From the NCBI GenBank assembly GCA_965116465.1, contig OZ220687.1, positions 2,914,001 to 2,978,000 on the forward strand: 64,000 bases of DNA, read 5' to 3'. Source of the stretch: VXNF01 sp965116465. GTDB taxonomy: Bacteria > Actinomycetota > Acidimicrobiia > Acidimicrobiales > CATQHL01. The notes under the pieces are model-generated. The model ran no database searches. It was not told the DNA's origin and saw nothing but the letters and a program-made list of their open reading frames with translations. A program made the translations under genes and the position numbers. Of the stretch, positions 7,434 to 17,056 are shown piece by piece; positions within the stretch are counted from its first letter, which is position 1; the number at the start of each line of letters is the position of its first letter.

Positions 7434-8705
7434 ATGGCTCGGTTTGAAACGCGGCACTGGGCAGGCGATGATCGCGGCCCGACGCGCCGCGATCGCCGTC
7501 CCTGCGACTACGAGGTCTACTTCCCCGACCCTCTCGTCGGTCGGCGGTTCGTGCTCAACGGGGATGTTGCGGCCGATGTCGCCGACGCCGAAGCGTCGCT
7601 CGCCCGGCTCAACGCGACGGCCGGCGCGCTCGCCGACACCGAGGCGCTGGCCCGGCTGCTGCTCCGCGCCGAAGCGGTGGCATCCTCCCGGATCGAAGGG
7701 TTGGAGGTGGGCGGTCGCCGGCTGCTCCGCGCCCAGGCCGCCCACCGGCTCGGCGAGGATCCCCGCGACGTCACCGCCCTTGAGGTGCTCGGGAACATCG
7801 AGTCGATGCTCTGGGCCACCGACGTTGTGCCGCCCGGGGGAATGATCACGCTGGAGATCGTGATGGAGGCGCATCGCCGCCTGCTTGCCGGGACGCGTCT
7901 AGCGGGGCACGGTGGCCACAGCCGTACCGTCCAGAACTGGATCGGCGGCAGCGACTACAACCCGTGCTCGGCGGCCTTCGTGCCACCACCGCACGACCTG
8001 GTCGATGCCCTGCTTGCGGATCTCTTCGCTTTCTGCAACGACGACTCCCTGCCTGCGGTCGCGCAGGCCGCCATTGCACACGCACAGTTCGAGACGATCC
8101 ATCCTTTCGTCGACGGGAACGGGCGCACCGGGCGCGCGTTGATCCATCTGGTGCTGCGACGGCGCGGACTGGCGCCGCGCATCCTTCCCCCGGTCTCGCT
8201 GATCCTCGCCACATGGCCTCGCGACTACGTAGGTGGACTCACGGGGACGCGCTACGTGGGCGCCCCCGAGTCCGAGCAGGCCCATGCCGGCCTCAACCGT
8301 TGGATCGCGCTGTTCGCGAGCGCATGCCGGCGCGCCGCGGAAGACGCCGGGCAATTCGAGGAGCAGGTGCGTGTGCTTCAGGACTCCTGGCGCGAGCGGC
8401 TCGGGTCGATGCGCCGCGGGTCGGCGGCTGATCTGCTCGTTCGCGCACTGCCGGGCGCGCCCCTGGTGACCGCCAAGACGGCTGCGGAGTTGATCGGCCG
8501 GTCGTTCCAGGCGACCAACCAGGCGATCGAGCGGCTCGCGGGAGCCGGCATCCTTGCGCAGGTGAGCCTCGGGAGGCGAAACCGTGCGTTCGAGGCCCCC
8601 GAAGTGATCGAGGAGTTCACGGCGCTGGAGCGACAGCTCGCGAGCCCGGAGGGAGACACCCTGGTCTCCGAGCCGATCAGGCGCGTCCCTCGCAGGCACC
8701 GGTAG
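7434..8705 (+). CDS. Fic/DOC family AMP-transferase, class II with N-terminal inhibitory motif
   Basis: A 423-residue protein. ATG 7434 is preferred because ggaggt lies 6 bases upstream; an in-frame TTG at 7416 lies inside the operator palindrome. The N-terminal Fic_N region carries the autoinhibitory helix SSRIEG (Ser84...Glu88-Gly89), matching the [S/T]xxxE[G/N] pattern that blocks ATP gamma-phosphate binding. The catalytic loop HPFVDGNGRTGR starts at His223 and is complete. Residues about 345-400 (KTAAELIGRSFQATNQAIERL...) look like a winged helix. The family transfers AMP or another nucleotide part to hydroxyl side chains of target proteins. No partner antitoxin gene is adjacent, as expected when the inhibitor is in cis. 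Target unknown. Confidence 0.92.
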   Translation: MARFETRHWAGDDRGPTRRDRRPCDYEVYFPDPLVGRRFVLNGDVAADVADAEASLARLNATAGALADTEALARLLLRAEAVASSRIEGLEVGGRRLLRAQAAHRLGEDPRDVTALEVLGNIESMLWATDVVPPGGMITLEIVMEAHRRLLAGTRLAGHGGHSRTVQNWIGGSDYNPCSAAFVPPPHDLVDALLADLFAFCNDDSLPAVAQAAIAHAQFETIHPFVDGNGRTGRALIHLVLRRRGLAPRILPPVSLILATWPRDYVGGLTGTRYVGAPESEQAHAGLNRWIALFASACRRAAEDAGQFEEQVRVLQDSWRERLGSMRRGSAADLLVRALPGAPLVTAKTAAELIGRSFQATNQAIERLAGAGILAQVSLGRRNRAFEAPEVIEEFTALERQLASPEGDTLVSEPIRRVPRRHR

Positions 8706-8894
8706 GCCCGGCGACGCTCACAGCGAGCCATCTCTCCCTCGAGTGGCTGAGTTCCTCGCGGTCGTCGGTGTTCAGGACGGCCTTCATGTGTCGCATCCTG
8801 CCGTCCTATCTCCCGCGTTCGGTGACTGCGGGGCTCTCCGGCGGCTCGTGCAGACCCGAGAAGTGGGGCTCGCCGGGGGGGCGCTGCCGCCGGC

Positions 8895-10897
8895 TCAGGG
8901 CGCCACGAATCGCACCCCTTCCGGGGGATCGGCAAAGTGTTTGTGACCCCAGCAGACGATGGTGCCGTCGGTGCTCAGTGCGCACGAGTGCGCCCCACCG
9001 GCGCTGACGTCGGTGTAGTGGCCATCAGGTGGGTCGGCCTGCCCGTAGTCGATGCCGTACGTGTCGCTGCTAGCGCCCCAGCAGGCGATGGTGCCGTCGG
9101 TGGTGAGTGCGCAGCTGTGCGTCCAACCGGCGGCGACGTCGGTGTAGTGGCCATCGGGTGGGTCGGCCTGCCCGTAGTCCACGTCGGACTCGTCGCTGTC
9201 GGCGCCCCAGCAGGTGATGGTGCCGTCGGTGGTCAGTGCGCAGGAGTGTGTCGAGCCGGCGGTGACGGCGGTGTAGTCACCGGGGGGCGGGTCGGCCTCC
9301 CCGGAGGTGTTGTCGCCCCAGCAGGTGATGGTGCCGTCGGTGCGCAGCGCACAGGAATGGTTCCAGCCGGCAGTAACAGCCGTGTAGTAGCCGGGCGGTG
9401 AATCGGTCTGCCCGGCGGCATTGTCGCCCCAGCAGACGATCGTTCCGTTCGTACGCAGCGCACAGGAGTGGTAGTCGCCGGCCGCAACCGCCGTGTAGCG
9501 ACCGAGCGGTTCGTCGGACAGCCCGCGGTCGCCGCGGTAGTGGTAACGGTCGTACGCACCCCAGCAGTCGGCGGTGCCGTCGACGCGTATCCCGCAGGAA
9601 TGGTTCCAGCCGGCGGCAATGGTGGCGTACCGGTCAGTGCGCGGGCTGATCTGCCCGGACACGTTCGAACCCCAGCAGTCGACGGTTCCGTCGGCGCGCA
9701 GCGCGCAGGCGTGGTAGCCGCCGGCGGTGATGGCGGTGTACTCGCCTGTTGGCGGGCCGGCCTTCCCGTGGTGGCCCTCTCCCCAACAGCTGACGGTGCC
9801 GTCGATGCCCACTGCGCAGGATCGTTCACCGCCGGCCGTGATAGCCGTGTAGTCGCCGGGGGTGGTTGGACGGCCGGTGCCACGTTGGCGTGATGTTCGA
9901 GGCCGTAGTCGGAGCGCCAGCATGCGATGGTGCGGTCGGTACGTAGTGCGCATGCGTGCGCCCAGCTGGCGGCGACTGCGGTGTATTCGCCGGGGGGAGG
10001 ACCCTCCTCTTCGTACGTGTCATATGGAGGCCAGCAGGCGATGGCGCCGTCGGTGCGTATCGCGCAGGCTTGCTGCTCCCCGACGGCGATGTCGGTGTAG
10101 TGCCCGTCGGGGGGATCGGGCCATTCGGAGCGGGCGTCGCCCCAGCAGCCGATAGTGCCGTCGGTGCGCAGCCCGCAGGCTCGATCCCGCGCGATGGCGA
10201 CCTCGGTGTGTTGCCCGTCGGGGGGATCGGGCCACTCGGAGTACTCGTCGTCCCAGCACGTCACTGTGCCGTCGGTGCGTATCGCGCAGGCTTGATCCTC
10301 CCCGATGGCGATGTCGGTGTGTTGCCCGTCGGGGGGATCGGGCCAGACCGAGTGGTCGTCGCCCCAGCAGGCGATGGCGCCGTCGGTGCGTATCGCGCAG
10401 GCGAGTGAACGGTTGGCGGCGATGCCGGTGTAGCGGCCATCGGGTGGGCCGAACACGCGGTCGTCGATGTGGCCCCAGCAGGCGATGGTTCCGTCGAAGC
10501 GAAGTCCGCAGGAGAACCCTCCGCCGATTGCGACCGCCGTGAAGCCGGTTGTCGGCGAAGCGGGCTGCGCTGTGCCGGGGATCGGGTCCGAAACGCTGGT
10601 TGTGGGTGTCAATGACGCCGCCGACGCGGTCCGCGCTGTCGTGACCGGCGTCTGTGATACCGGAGTGTGGCTTGTCGGGGATGGCGGTACCGGTTGCGGA
10701 TCGATTGGTGACAGCGCGGCGCCGGCGGGTGGGCCGCCCGGCACGGACACGTCGCCGGCAGCGCTCCGTTCGGCGCCCGCGCACGCCGCCGCGACTACTG
10801 CCAGCGCGAGCAGCGCCCCGAGTGCCGAACCGACCGGAGGCGGTCCGCGGAGCGGCGAGTCCGACGCCCGAGCCTCAACCGATCTGCGGTGATTCAC
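8895..10897 (-). pseudogene. RCC1-repeat lipoprotein, split by a one-base frameshift
   Basis: Reading from GTG 10897, a lipoprotein signal (LALAVVAAAC) and a Pro/Thr/Ser-rich stalk (residues about 45-115) lead into repeats of the form YTxVAxGxxHxCALRTDGTIxCWG. Six repeats are in this frame to about 9880; eight more follow in the next frame down to the stop at 8895, all conserved. The break is a run of five G at 9858-9862 (plus strand): one more G would restore the PPPGDY linker found between other repeats. The total, 2,003 bases, is one short of 668 codons. Fourteen repeats would make two seven-bladed propellers displayed on the cell surface. Each repeat has a Cys pair. Function unknown; a recent mutation, phase variation or a base-calling error could explain the break. 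The two pieces otherwise read as 9233-10897 and 8895-9953. Confidence 0.85.
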
Positions 10898-10984
10898 CCC
10901 CCGGTCGACCTGCTTGGGCTCGACCTGTCGGGAGGTCGAGGAGCCGTCCCGGCGAGAGACATCTGCACAACCGGGCGGGACGGC

Positions 10985-11998
10985 CTAGTTCCCGAGCTGG
11001 TTCGGGTCCTCGCCGGCGAGGGCGTAGTGGCGTTCGGTGGGGCGGTTGGCTGCCGTCTCGTACGCCTCGGGGCTGTCGCGGTACGTGCCGAACCACTTGT
11101 CGAGGGGGATCGTCAGCTCGCCGTAGTTGCCCTCGAAGTAGCGGTGGTGGAGCCAGTGGAAGTAGTCGCCCACCGGCAGCCTCCCCTTGACGGTGCGGCC
11201 CTGGAAGCCGGTGTGGCCGTGGGCGGGCGCCAGGGCGGTCTCGAAGATGTTGAACATCATGTGGATCGGGTGCGACGCCACCACGAAGTGGATGACCACC
11301 GAGCTCAGGTAGATGAGGTGCTCGATGGGGTGCATCGCCATCCCGGACCACGGCCCGGGGTTGGTGTTCTTGTGGTGCAGGTAGTGGGCGCTGCGGTACA
11401 GCGGCGGCCAGTGCAGCATCCGGTGCGTGAAGTAGAAGTGGACCTTGCGGAAGATCACCACCACACCGAACATCAGCACGAAGAGCATCGGGTTGTCCGA
11501 CCAGCCCAGGTACGGCACCCAACCGTGCGCGTAGCCGTAGAAGAACAGCACCTCCCAGGCGGTCCAAAGGGTCACGCCGCTGACGCAGCTCCAGAACACG
11601 TTGTCGCGAACCTGGGACTTGAACAGGAACGTGCGCCGGCCCACGAAGGGCCACCTCGGGTCGTGCTTGAGGTCCTTGCCCTGCAGCTTGAGCGTGTAGA
11701 GGACCAGGTGGATCCCGCCGGCGATGACCCAGATGAACACCAGGTTCCGGATGAAGATCGTGACGATCCAGCCCACCTCGAGGTCTCGGGCCTCGGTGAG
11801 GCTCGGTGACAGCCAGTACCACGACCCGATCGCAAGGCCGAGCCAGATGGCTCGCCATGGCCAAAGGAACCCGCCCCACGAGAAGAAGTACTTCGCGAGC
11901 TTCCTGGGCTGGGGAGGCCAGACGAAGATCGGCGCGAAGTCGATCGGTTCCTCGGGGATCCAGTCCCGACGGCGCACGGATCTCCGGGTGGTTGTCAT
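10985..11998 (-). CDS. Sterol desaturase/fatty acid hydroxylase family membrane protein
   Basis: A 337-residue integral membrane diiron enzyme. Hydrophobic stretches at about residues 45-65, 75-100, 140-160 and 170-190 precede the histidine boxes HFYFTHRMLH, HYLHHKNTN and HWLHHRYFEGNYG, the eight-His pattern of the FA_hydroxylase family. Such enzymes use O2 to hydroxylate or desaturate lipids, sterols or carotenoids at the cytoplasmic membrane. ATG 11998 is the start; 86 bases separate its stop from the RCC1 gene upstream region. It stands alone on its strand, so the neighbours give no clue to substrate. The polar C-terminal tail (EAYETAANRPTERHYAL) is ordinary for the family. Confidence 0.9.
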   Translation of the reverse strand: MTTTRRSVRRRDWIPEEPIDFAPIFVWPPQPRKLAKYFFSWGGFLWPWRAIWLGLAIGSWYWLSPSLTEARDLEVGWIVTIFIRNLVFIWVIAGGIHLVLYTLKLQGKDLKHDPRWPFVGRRTFLFKSQVRDNVFWSCVSGVTLWTAWEVLFFYGYAHGWVPYLGWSDNPMLFVLMFGVVVIFRKVHFYFTHRMLHWPPLYRSAHYLHHKNTNPGPWSGMAMHPIEHLIYLSSVVIHFVVASHPIHMMFNIFETALAPAHGHTGFQGRTVKGRLPVGDYFHWLHHRYFEGNYGELTIPLDKWFGTYRDSPEAYETAANRPTERHYALAGEDPNQLGN

Positions 11999-12173
11999 GC
12001 GTCCACGTCCCCGTTCGTCAAGCGCCGCCCCCGGAGCCCGGCAGGCGACCGGTCAACACCCGTGAGCGTATCCCGACCGCTTGGACGTGTCGACGGACGA
12101 AGGCCTGCGGCGCGACGGCTAGGTTCCCTCGGCGGATGGCGAAGGCGGTTCGACGGCCTTGCCGGGCAGCGTC

Positions 12174-13610
12174 CTAGGAAACCTGGACGCAGCCGACGCC
12201 GAGGTAGCGGGCGACCGTGGCCACGTCGTCCGCCAGGTGGCCGGGGCTGCACGCGCTGTGGTGGTTGACGCCCGCGGCGGCCCAAGCGCGCCAGGACTCG
12301 GCGACACCCGCCTCGCCCGCGAAGCGGAACACCCCGCCCACCGTGGGGCTCCGGGGGAGTGAGCGCTCGGTGATGGTGCCCTCGGCCACGATGAACCGGT
12401 AGCCGCTGGGCTCCTCCGCGTGGGGGGTGAAGCCGATCAGCGAGGCCGGCCCGGGCGGCAGCTCGAACCACATGCTGGCGCCGGTCAGCGGGTCGTCGGT
12501 GTACCACGGGTTGGGTTGCAGGCGCGGCCGGCGGCCGGCGGGGCACCAGGCCAGGTCGTGCTCGCCGGAGTTGGCGATGGCCACCTCCTCGGTGTCGAAG
12601 TCGATGACCTCCAGCTCGTGGTACAGGGCGGCCCCGCCGAGCCGCTTGCCGACGATCATGGCGACGGCGGTCACCACATCGCCGGCGCATGTCCACGGGA
12701 TGCCCCGGGAGGTCTCCCTGCCGAGGCCGTAGCACGGCGTGACCCCGACCTCGGCGCCGAACCGGAGGTCAGCGTCGTGGCAGTTCATGGCGCCGGCGGC
12801 GATGTCCAACTCATCGTCGAGAGCCTCCAGTGCCGCCGCGCCGGCCAGGGAGCGCCGCCCTGCGGTGTCCCAGTCGACGGCGATCTCCGCGGTCGCCTCC
12901 ACCTCCCGCTGCAGGCGGTCGGTGCTCGCCTCGTCCACCGCGCACCAGCGCCGGCGCAGGTCGGCCGGGTCGACATCCACGAGATCGATGCCGGTGGCCC
13001 GCCGCAACGTCTCGGGGTCGGCGTCGACACAGGCGTAGCCCGGCGGGGGCTGTCCCACGCGGGCGATTCGCGCCCGCCGCAGCGCACTCGCTGTCGCAGC
13101 CACCCCCACGGCACGGGCGAGCCGGCCACCGCAGGCCTCGTCGTCGAGCGCGCCGACGACGATCTCGTGCGGCCGGCCCGAGCGGGCCAGCATGTTGGTG
13201 AGTTGCGGTGTGCCCACGGCGGTCCCGGCAGAGGTGATGTCCGAGGCGTCGAAGGCCGGCCGGATGTTGCGGGATCGTTGCACCGACCACACCACGACCG
13301 GGACCTCCGGGAAGCGGTCCAGGAACCCCAGCCCGTGCGTGGACGGCGCCGCCATGCAGATCACGACGACGATCACGTCGAGTTCACCGGCGACTTCATC
13401 GGCGATTGCGCCGGCCGTCTCCGGCGAGTCGAGCAGAGCCTCGCAGGCCACCTCGATCCCGCCTTCGCCGCTGCCCCGACCCAGTACCTCGATCGCCTCG
13501 CTCAGCAGGCCGCGTCGATCGTCGCGCAGCGCCGGACCACCGGCACTGGCCTCCCAGAACGTCCAGTAGGGCGAAACGACCGCAGCGCGCACCGGCGCGG
13601 ACTGGTTCAT
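12174..13610 (-). CDS. L-arabinose/L-fucose isomerase-like protein
   Basis: A 478-residue protein starting at ATG 13610 (MNQSAPVRAAVVSPYW); the frame is open further upstream, but that part runs antisense to the next gene and is not coding. The C-terminal half resembles AraA/FucI-like proteins: YHELEVIDFDTEEVAIANSGEHD supplies a metal Glu and His, and AGVNHHSACSPGHLADDVATVARYLGVGC matches the C-terminal metal-His block. At the place of the first metal Glu the sequence reads CAGD rather than EGD, so a canonical isomerase activity is uncertain. The N-terminal half resembles the substrate-binding domain. It is divergent from the operon starting at 13896 and may serve the same, unknown, substrate. 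Confidence 0.7.
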   Translation of the reverse strand: MNQSAPVRAAVVSPYWTFWEASAGGPALRDDRRGLLSEAIEVLGRGSGEGGIEVACEALLDSPETAGAIADEVAGELDVIVVVICMAAPSTHGLGFLDRFPEVPVVVWSVQRSRNIRPAFDASDITSAGTAVGTPQLTNMLARSGRPHEIVVGALDDEACGGRLARAVGVAATASALRRARIARVGQPPPGYACVDADPETLRRATGIDLVDVDPADLRRRWCAVDEASTDRLQREVEATAEIAVDWDTAGRRSLAGAAALEALDDELDIAAGAMNCHDADLRFGAEVGVTPCYGLGRETSRGIPWTCAGDVVTAVAMIVGKRLGGAALYHELEVIDFDTEEVAIANSGEHDLAWCPAGRRPRLQPNPWYTDDPLTGASMWFELPPGPASLIGFTPHAEEPSGYRFIVAEGTITERSLPRSPTVGGVFRFAGEAGVAESWRAWAAAGVNHHSACSPGHLADDVATVARYLGVGCVQVS

Positions 13611-13672
13611 CGGCCCCCGGAGAGCGCGCCGAGTCGTCCACCGGAAGTCGACACAAGACCGCCGGCCGGTGG

Positions 13673-13692
13673 ATTCCGGCCTTCGCCGGAAT
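13673..13692. repeat. Short palindromic dispersed-repeat element
   Basis: ATTCCGGC-CTTC-GCCGGAAT is a perfect 8-base-arm hairpin followed by gacgg. In translation the two strands give the WIPAFAGMT and VIPAKAGI peptides that are a familiar artefact of a palindromic repeat widely spread in bacterial intergenic DNA. Only this copy was noticed here, in the 285-base divergent region between 13610 and 13896. Confidence 0.65.
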
Positions 13693-13895
13693 GACGGATG
13701 CGGGGCTCCGTAGGGCCACTGAGCATGCGCCGAGGCTAGCTGTGAGCGGGTGGGGGACAGTGCCTCCGCTCGGCACGGTTGACGGGCTCGGTGCGTTTCG
13801 CCCGCGTTCTCGGGGGTTGGGTATAGTCGCCGGGCGAATCGTCGCCGGCCGGTGGGGTCGCGCGCGGGAACGGGGCAAGCCGAGGAGGCTGACGG

Positions 13896-15023
13896 ATGGG
13901 TACGGGCGAGAAGACCAGGATCGAGTTCTCCGAGATGCTGGGTCGGCGGGTGCGCATCGGTGACTGGCAGGACCAGACGATCGGTACCTACGTGAAGATC
14001 GGCGAGGCCATCCGGGAGGGGGACTGGGACCACGCCGCGGACCTGGCCGACTACTTCGTGGACGAGGCCAACGTCTGCTTCACCCTCTACCGGCAGTGGG
14101 TCAACGACCTGCGGGGCTTCCTGGCCGACAACGGCATGGACGCCGAGGAGTTGGCCGCCGTCGACGCGGATGTGCAGTCCAAGCTCACCACCCCTGAGGG
14201 CAACCCCTGGAACGCCCACCGCCACTGGGACTCCTTCCGTACCCACCAGCGCAACCTGCTGAAGCACATCTACCGCGCCGAGACCGACGAGGCGCTCGAG
14301 ACGCTCGACGTCATGAAGGACGTGTGGCGCCAGACGCACGACCGCGACGTGGATCACACCTACGGCCTGATGTCGGCCATCCAGGACAACCACGGCGCCC
14401 AGGGCATCGCCGACATGTACGAGAGGGTGCTGCTGCCGCTGTTCTCCTGGCGTTACCAGAAGTTCGACATCGACTCGCACCCCTGGGACGAGGCGCTGGA
14501 GACCTTGCTGACGGTGTCCTGTGAGGCCATGCGCGGCCACCTCGTGGGCCCCGAGCGCACCGGCGACATGGAACTCATCGAGGAGGAGGACCGCTGGGTC
14601 ATTCGCTTCGACCCCTGCGGCTCGGGCCAGCGGATCATCCGCGGCGATTGGGAGGAGGACACGCCGGCCCGGGTCGAGCCCCCCTACAACTGGGCCGTCT
14701 CGGAGGAGCCCGCCTCCTGGAACCACTACACCAAGGGCATCTGCCTCTACTGCGCCCACTGCATCGTGTTGAACGAGGAGATGCCGATGGACCGCTTCGG
14801 CTACCCCACCAGGGTGATCGATCCGCCCGTCTACCCGGACACGGACCGCGACCCCGCGGTGCGCCAGAAGTGCCAGTGGACCATGTACAAGGACCCCACG
14901 ACGGTGCCGGAGGAGGCCTACGAGCGCGTCGGGCGCAAGAAGCCGAGCGTGTTCGGCTCGTCGCACTTCGACGCCGGCGAGCTGCCCGACGCCGGCGCCC
15001 TCGGCCTGCCGGGCATCGGCTGA
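13896..15023 (+). CDS. Uncharacterised 375-residue protein with a Cys cluster
   Basis: Not recognised. ATG 13896 has a weak gaggctgacgg leader site. The N-terminal two-thirds is acidic and helical in character (GEAIREGDWDHAADLADYFVDEANVCF...), with repeated Trp and His. Near residue 233 is RFDPCGSGQRI, and near 285 KGICLYCAHC, a Cys-x2-Cys-x2-Cys group followed by another Cys (RQKCQW) about 45 residues on, which could bind zinc or an iron-sulfur centre. The gene is the first of an apparent operon with a zinc alcohol dehydrogenase (10 bases away) and an alpha/beta hydrolase. A role in small-molecule catabolism is suggested by context only. Coding status is firm from length, codon use and the tight spacing. 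Confidence 0.75.
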   Translation: MGTGEKTRIEFSEMLGRRVRIGDWQDQTIGTYVKIGEAIREGDWDHAADLADYFVDEANVCFTLYRQWVNDLRGFLADNGMDAEELAAVDADVQSKLTTPEGNPWNAHRHWDSFRTHQRNLLKHIYRAETDEALETLDVMKDVWRQTHDRDVDHTYGLMSAIQDNHGAQGIADMYERVLLPLFSWRYQKFDIDSHPWDEALETLLTVSCEAMRGHLVGPERTGDMELIEEEDRWVIRFDPCGSGQRIIRGDWEEDTPARVEPPYNWAVSEEPASWNHYTKGICLYCAHCIVLNEEMPMDRFGYPTRVIDPPVYPDTDRDPAVRQKCQWTMYKDPTTVPEEAYERVGRKKPSVFGSSHFDAGELPDAGALGLPGIG

Positions 15024-15033
15024 GGGGCGCGCC

Positions 15034-16065
15034 GTGCAGGCAGCGGTCCTGCAGCGCTACAACTCGCCGCTGGAGATCCTCGAGCGGCCCGATCTGAAGC
15101 CCCCGCCCGGATGGATCCTGGTGGATGTGCGGAGCTGCGGTGTCTGCGGCAGCGACGTCTTCCTGCGCAGGGGCGGCTTCAACTCCACCCTGCCGATCGT
15201 GCCCGGTCACGAGGCCTCCGGCGTGGTGGCGGAACTCGGCGAGGGGGTCGACCCGTCGGTGGCGCCGCCCGGCACCCCCGTGGCGCTGTACTACATCGAG
15301 CACTGCGGCACCTGCCGGATGTGTAGCGTCGGGCGGGTCAACATGTGCCTCAGCGTGCGCCGCATGGGCGTGGAGTACGACGGGGCGTTCGCCAGCCAGG
15401 TGCTGGTGCCCGAGCGCAACGTCATCCCGGTGCTGCCCAGCGACGACCCGGCCGCGGTTGCGGTTCTCACCGACGCCGTGGCCACGCCGTACCACGGGCT
15501 GGTGCGGATCGGCAAGGTGCAGCCCGGCGAGACCGTGGTGGTGTTCGGCGTGGGCGGCATCGGCTCCAACGCGGTGCAGTTGGCGGCGCACCTGGGCTGC
15601 ACGGTGATCGCCGTCAGCCGCTCCGACGCCAAGCTGGAGTTGGCCGAGCGGCTGGGCGCCCACCACGTGGTGCGTGGCGGCGACGACGCTCCGGAGCGGG
15701 TGCGGGCCCTGTGCGGGCCGGGCGGACCGGAGGTTGTGGTGCAGACCGTGGGCTCGGCGGTGGTGGACCGCCAGGCCATCGACACATCCGGCATCGGCTC
15801 GCGCGTGGTGCTGATCGGCACCACGACCGAGGGCTTCGAGTTGCGGGCCACCGATCTGGTGTGGCGCGAGTCCAGCGTGTGGGGGTCGCGAGGCTTCACA
15901 CCCACCGACATCCGCGAGGTGCTGGAGCTGCACCGCGCCGGGACGGTGACGACCGACCACCTGCTGCTGCACCGGCGCCCGCTGGTTGAGGCCAACGAGG
16001 CGCTGGAGGACTTGCAGGCCGGGCGGGTGCTGCGCTCGGTGCTGACGTTCGGCGAGGGCTGGTAG
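15034..16065 (+). CDS. Zinc-dependent medium-chain alcohol dehydrogenase
   Basis: A 343-residue MDR enzyme beginning GTG 15034, 10 bases after the previous stop. Catalytic zinc ligands are Cys38 (CGVCGSD) and His59-Glu60 (PGHEASG); the structural zinc lobe has Cys91, Cys94, Cys97 and Cys105. The nucleotide-binding GVGGIGS lies near residues 173-179; the following SRSDAK suggests NAD(P) use without deciding between the two. The family oxidises alcohols or polyols to carbonyls or the reverse. Sandwiched between the uncharacterised Cys-rich protein and an esterase, it may oxidise an alcohol released by the esterase; this is inference. Confidence 0.92.
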   Translation: MQAAVLQRYNSPLEILERPDLKPPPGWILVDVRSCGVCGSDVFLRRGGFNSTLPIVPGHEASGVVAELGEGVDPSVAPPGTPVALYYIEHCGTCRMCSVGRVNMCLSVRRMGVEYDGAFASQVLVPERNVIPVLPSDDPAAVAVLTDAVATPYHGLVRIGKVQPGETVVVFGVGGIGSNAVQLAAHLGCTVIAVSRSDAKLELAERLGAHHVVRGGDDAPERVRALCGPGGPEVVVQTVGSAVVDRQAIDTSGIGSRVVLIGTTTEGFELRATDLVWRESSVWGSRGFTPTDIREVLELHRAGTVTTDHLLLHRRPLVEANEALEDLQAGRVLRSVLTFGEGW

Positions 16066-16111
16066 GAGGCCGCCCGGCAGAGCGCCGGGAGACGACCGAG
16101 GAGGACGACAC

Positions 16112-17056
16112 ATGCCGCTGCATCCACAGGCCACCGCGGTGCTGAAGCGGATGGAGGAGGACGGGTTCAGGCTCTCGGCGGAGATGACCCCCACCGAGAT
16201 GCGCGGGTACACCATCCAGTCCCAGCAGGACGACGCGCTCGCCGAGGTGGGGCGCGTCGCCGACCGGGTGATCCGCGGACCCGACGGCAACGATCTGCCG
16301 ATCCGGATCTTCTGGCCCGACAGTGCCGGCGAGGGCGACCGGTCGCCCGGGGTCGTCGTGTTCTTCCACGGCGGGGGCTGGGTGCTGGGCAGCATCGAGA
16401 CCCACGAGCCGCAGGTCCGCTCGATGGTGAACCGCACGGGGCTGGTCTACGTGTCGGTGGAGTACCGGCTGGCCCCCGAGGACCCGTTCCCCGCGGCCAT
16501 CGAGGACTGCTTCGAGGCCACGTGCTGGGTGGCCGCCAACGCCGCTGAACTCGGCGTGGATCCGGCGCGCCTGGCCGTGGCCGGGGACTCGGCCGGGGGG
16601 AACCTGGCGGCGGTCACGGCCATGCTGGCCCGCGACCGGGGCGGCCCGTCGATCGCCTTCCAGCTGCTCGTGTATCCCTGCTGCGACATGGATCCCGACG
16701 CCTGGTGGTCCATGGCTGCCAACGCCGACGGACCGCTGCTCACACGGGCGGTCATGCAGTGGTTCTACGACCACTACACCGGCGACGCCGACCGGACCAA
16801 TCCCTACATGTCGCCGGTGCATGCCGCCAGTCACGCCGATCTGCCGGCGGGTCTGGTCATCACCGCCGAGTACGACCCGCTGTGCGACGAGGCCGAGGCC
16901 TACGCGGCGCAACTGGCGGCGGCCGGCTGCGACGTGACCTGCTCGCGCTACGACGGCGTGTTCCACGGGTTCTTCGGCTTCGACGCCGAGATGGACGCAG
17001 CCGAGGCCGCCCAGCAGGAGGCGGCGGCCGCGCTGCGGGCGGCGCTCGCCGGCTAG
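16112..17056 (+). CDS. Alpha/beta hydrolase, hormone-sensitive-lipase family
   Basis: A 314-residue esterase. gaggagg lies just before ATG 16112. The oxyanion motif HGGGW is at 86-90, the nucleophile Ser160 in GDSAGG, Asp255 in AEYDPLCDEAE and His285 in VFHGFFGF, a complete catalytic triad of the HSL (family IV) carboxylesterases. No signal peptide, so it should act in the cytoplasm on short acyl esters. It ends the three-gene operon started at 13896 and overlaps by four bases the convergent glutaminyl cyclase gene. The exact ester is unknown. Confidence 0.93.
   Translation: MPLHPQATAVLKRMEEDGFRLSAEMTPTEMRGYTIQSQQDDALAEVGRVADRVIRGPDGNDLPIRIFWPDSAGEGDRSPGVVVFFHGGGWVLGSIETHEPQVRSMVNRTGLVYVSVEYRLAPEDPFPAAIEDCFEATCWVAANAAELGVDPARLAVAGDSAGGNLAAVTAMLARDRGGPSIAFQLLVYPCCDMDPDAWWSMAANADGPLLTRAVMQWFYDHYTGDADRTNPYMSPVHAASHADLPAGLVITAEYDPLCDEAEAYAAQLAAAGCDVTCSRYDGVFHGFFGFDAEMDAAEAAQQEAAAALRAALAG

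Noticed and set aside
8895..10550. CRISPR-like array
   Set aside because: The regular ~125-base periodicity is coding RCC1 repeats with diverged, translated units, not short identical repeats with spacers.
13611..14966. Upstream extension of the isomerase-like gene to 930 residues
   Set aside because: The extra part is antisense to the 13896 gene and passes through the palindromic repeat; a sensible start lies at 13610.
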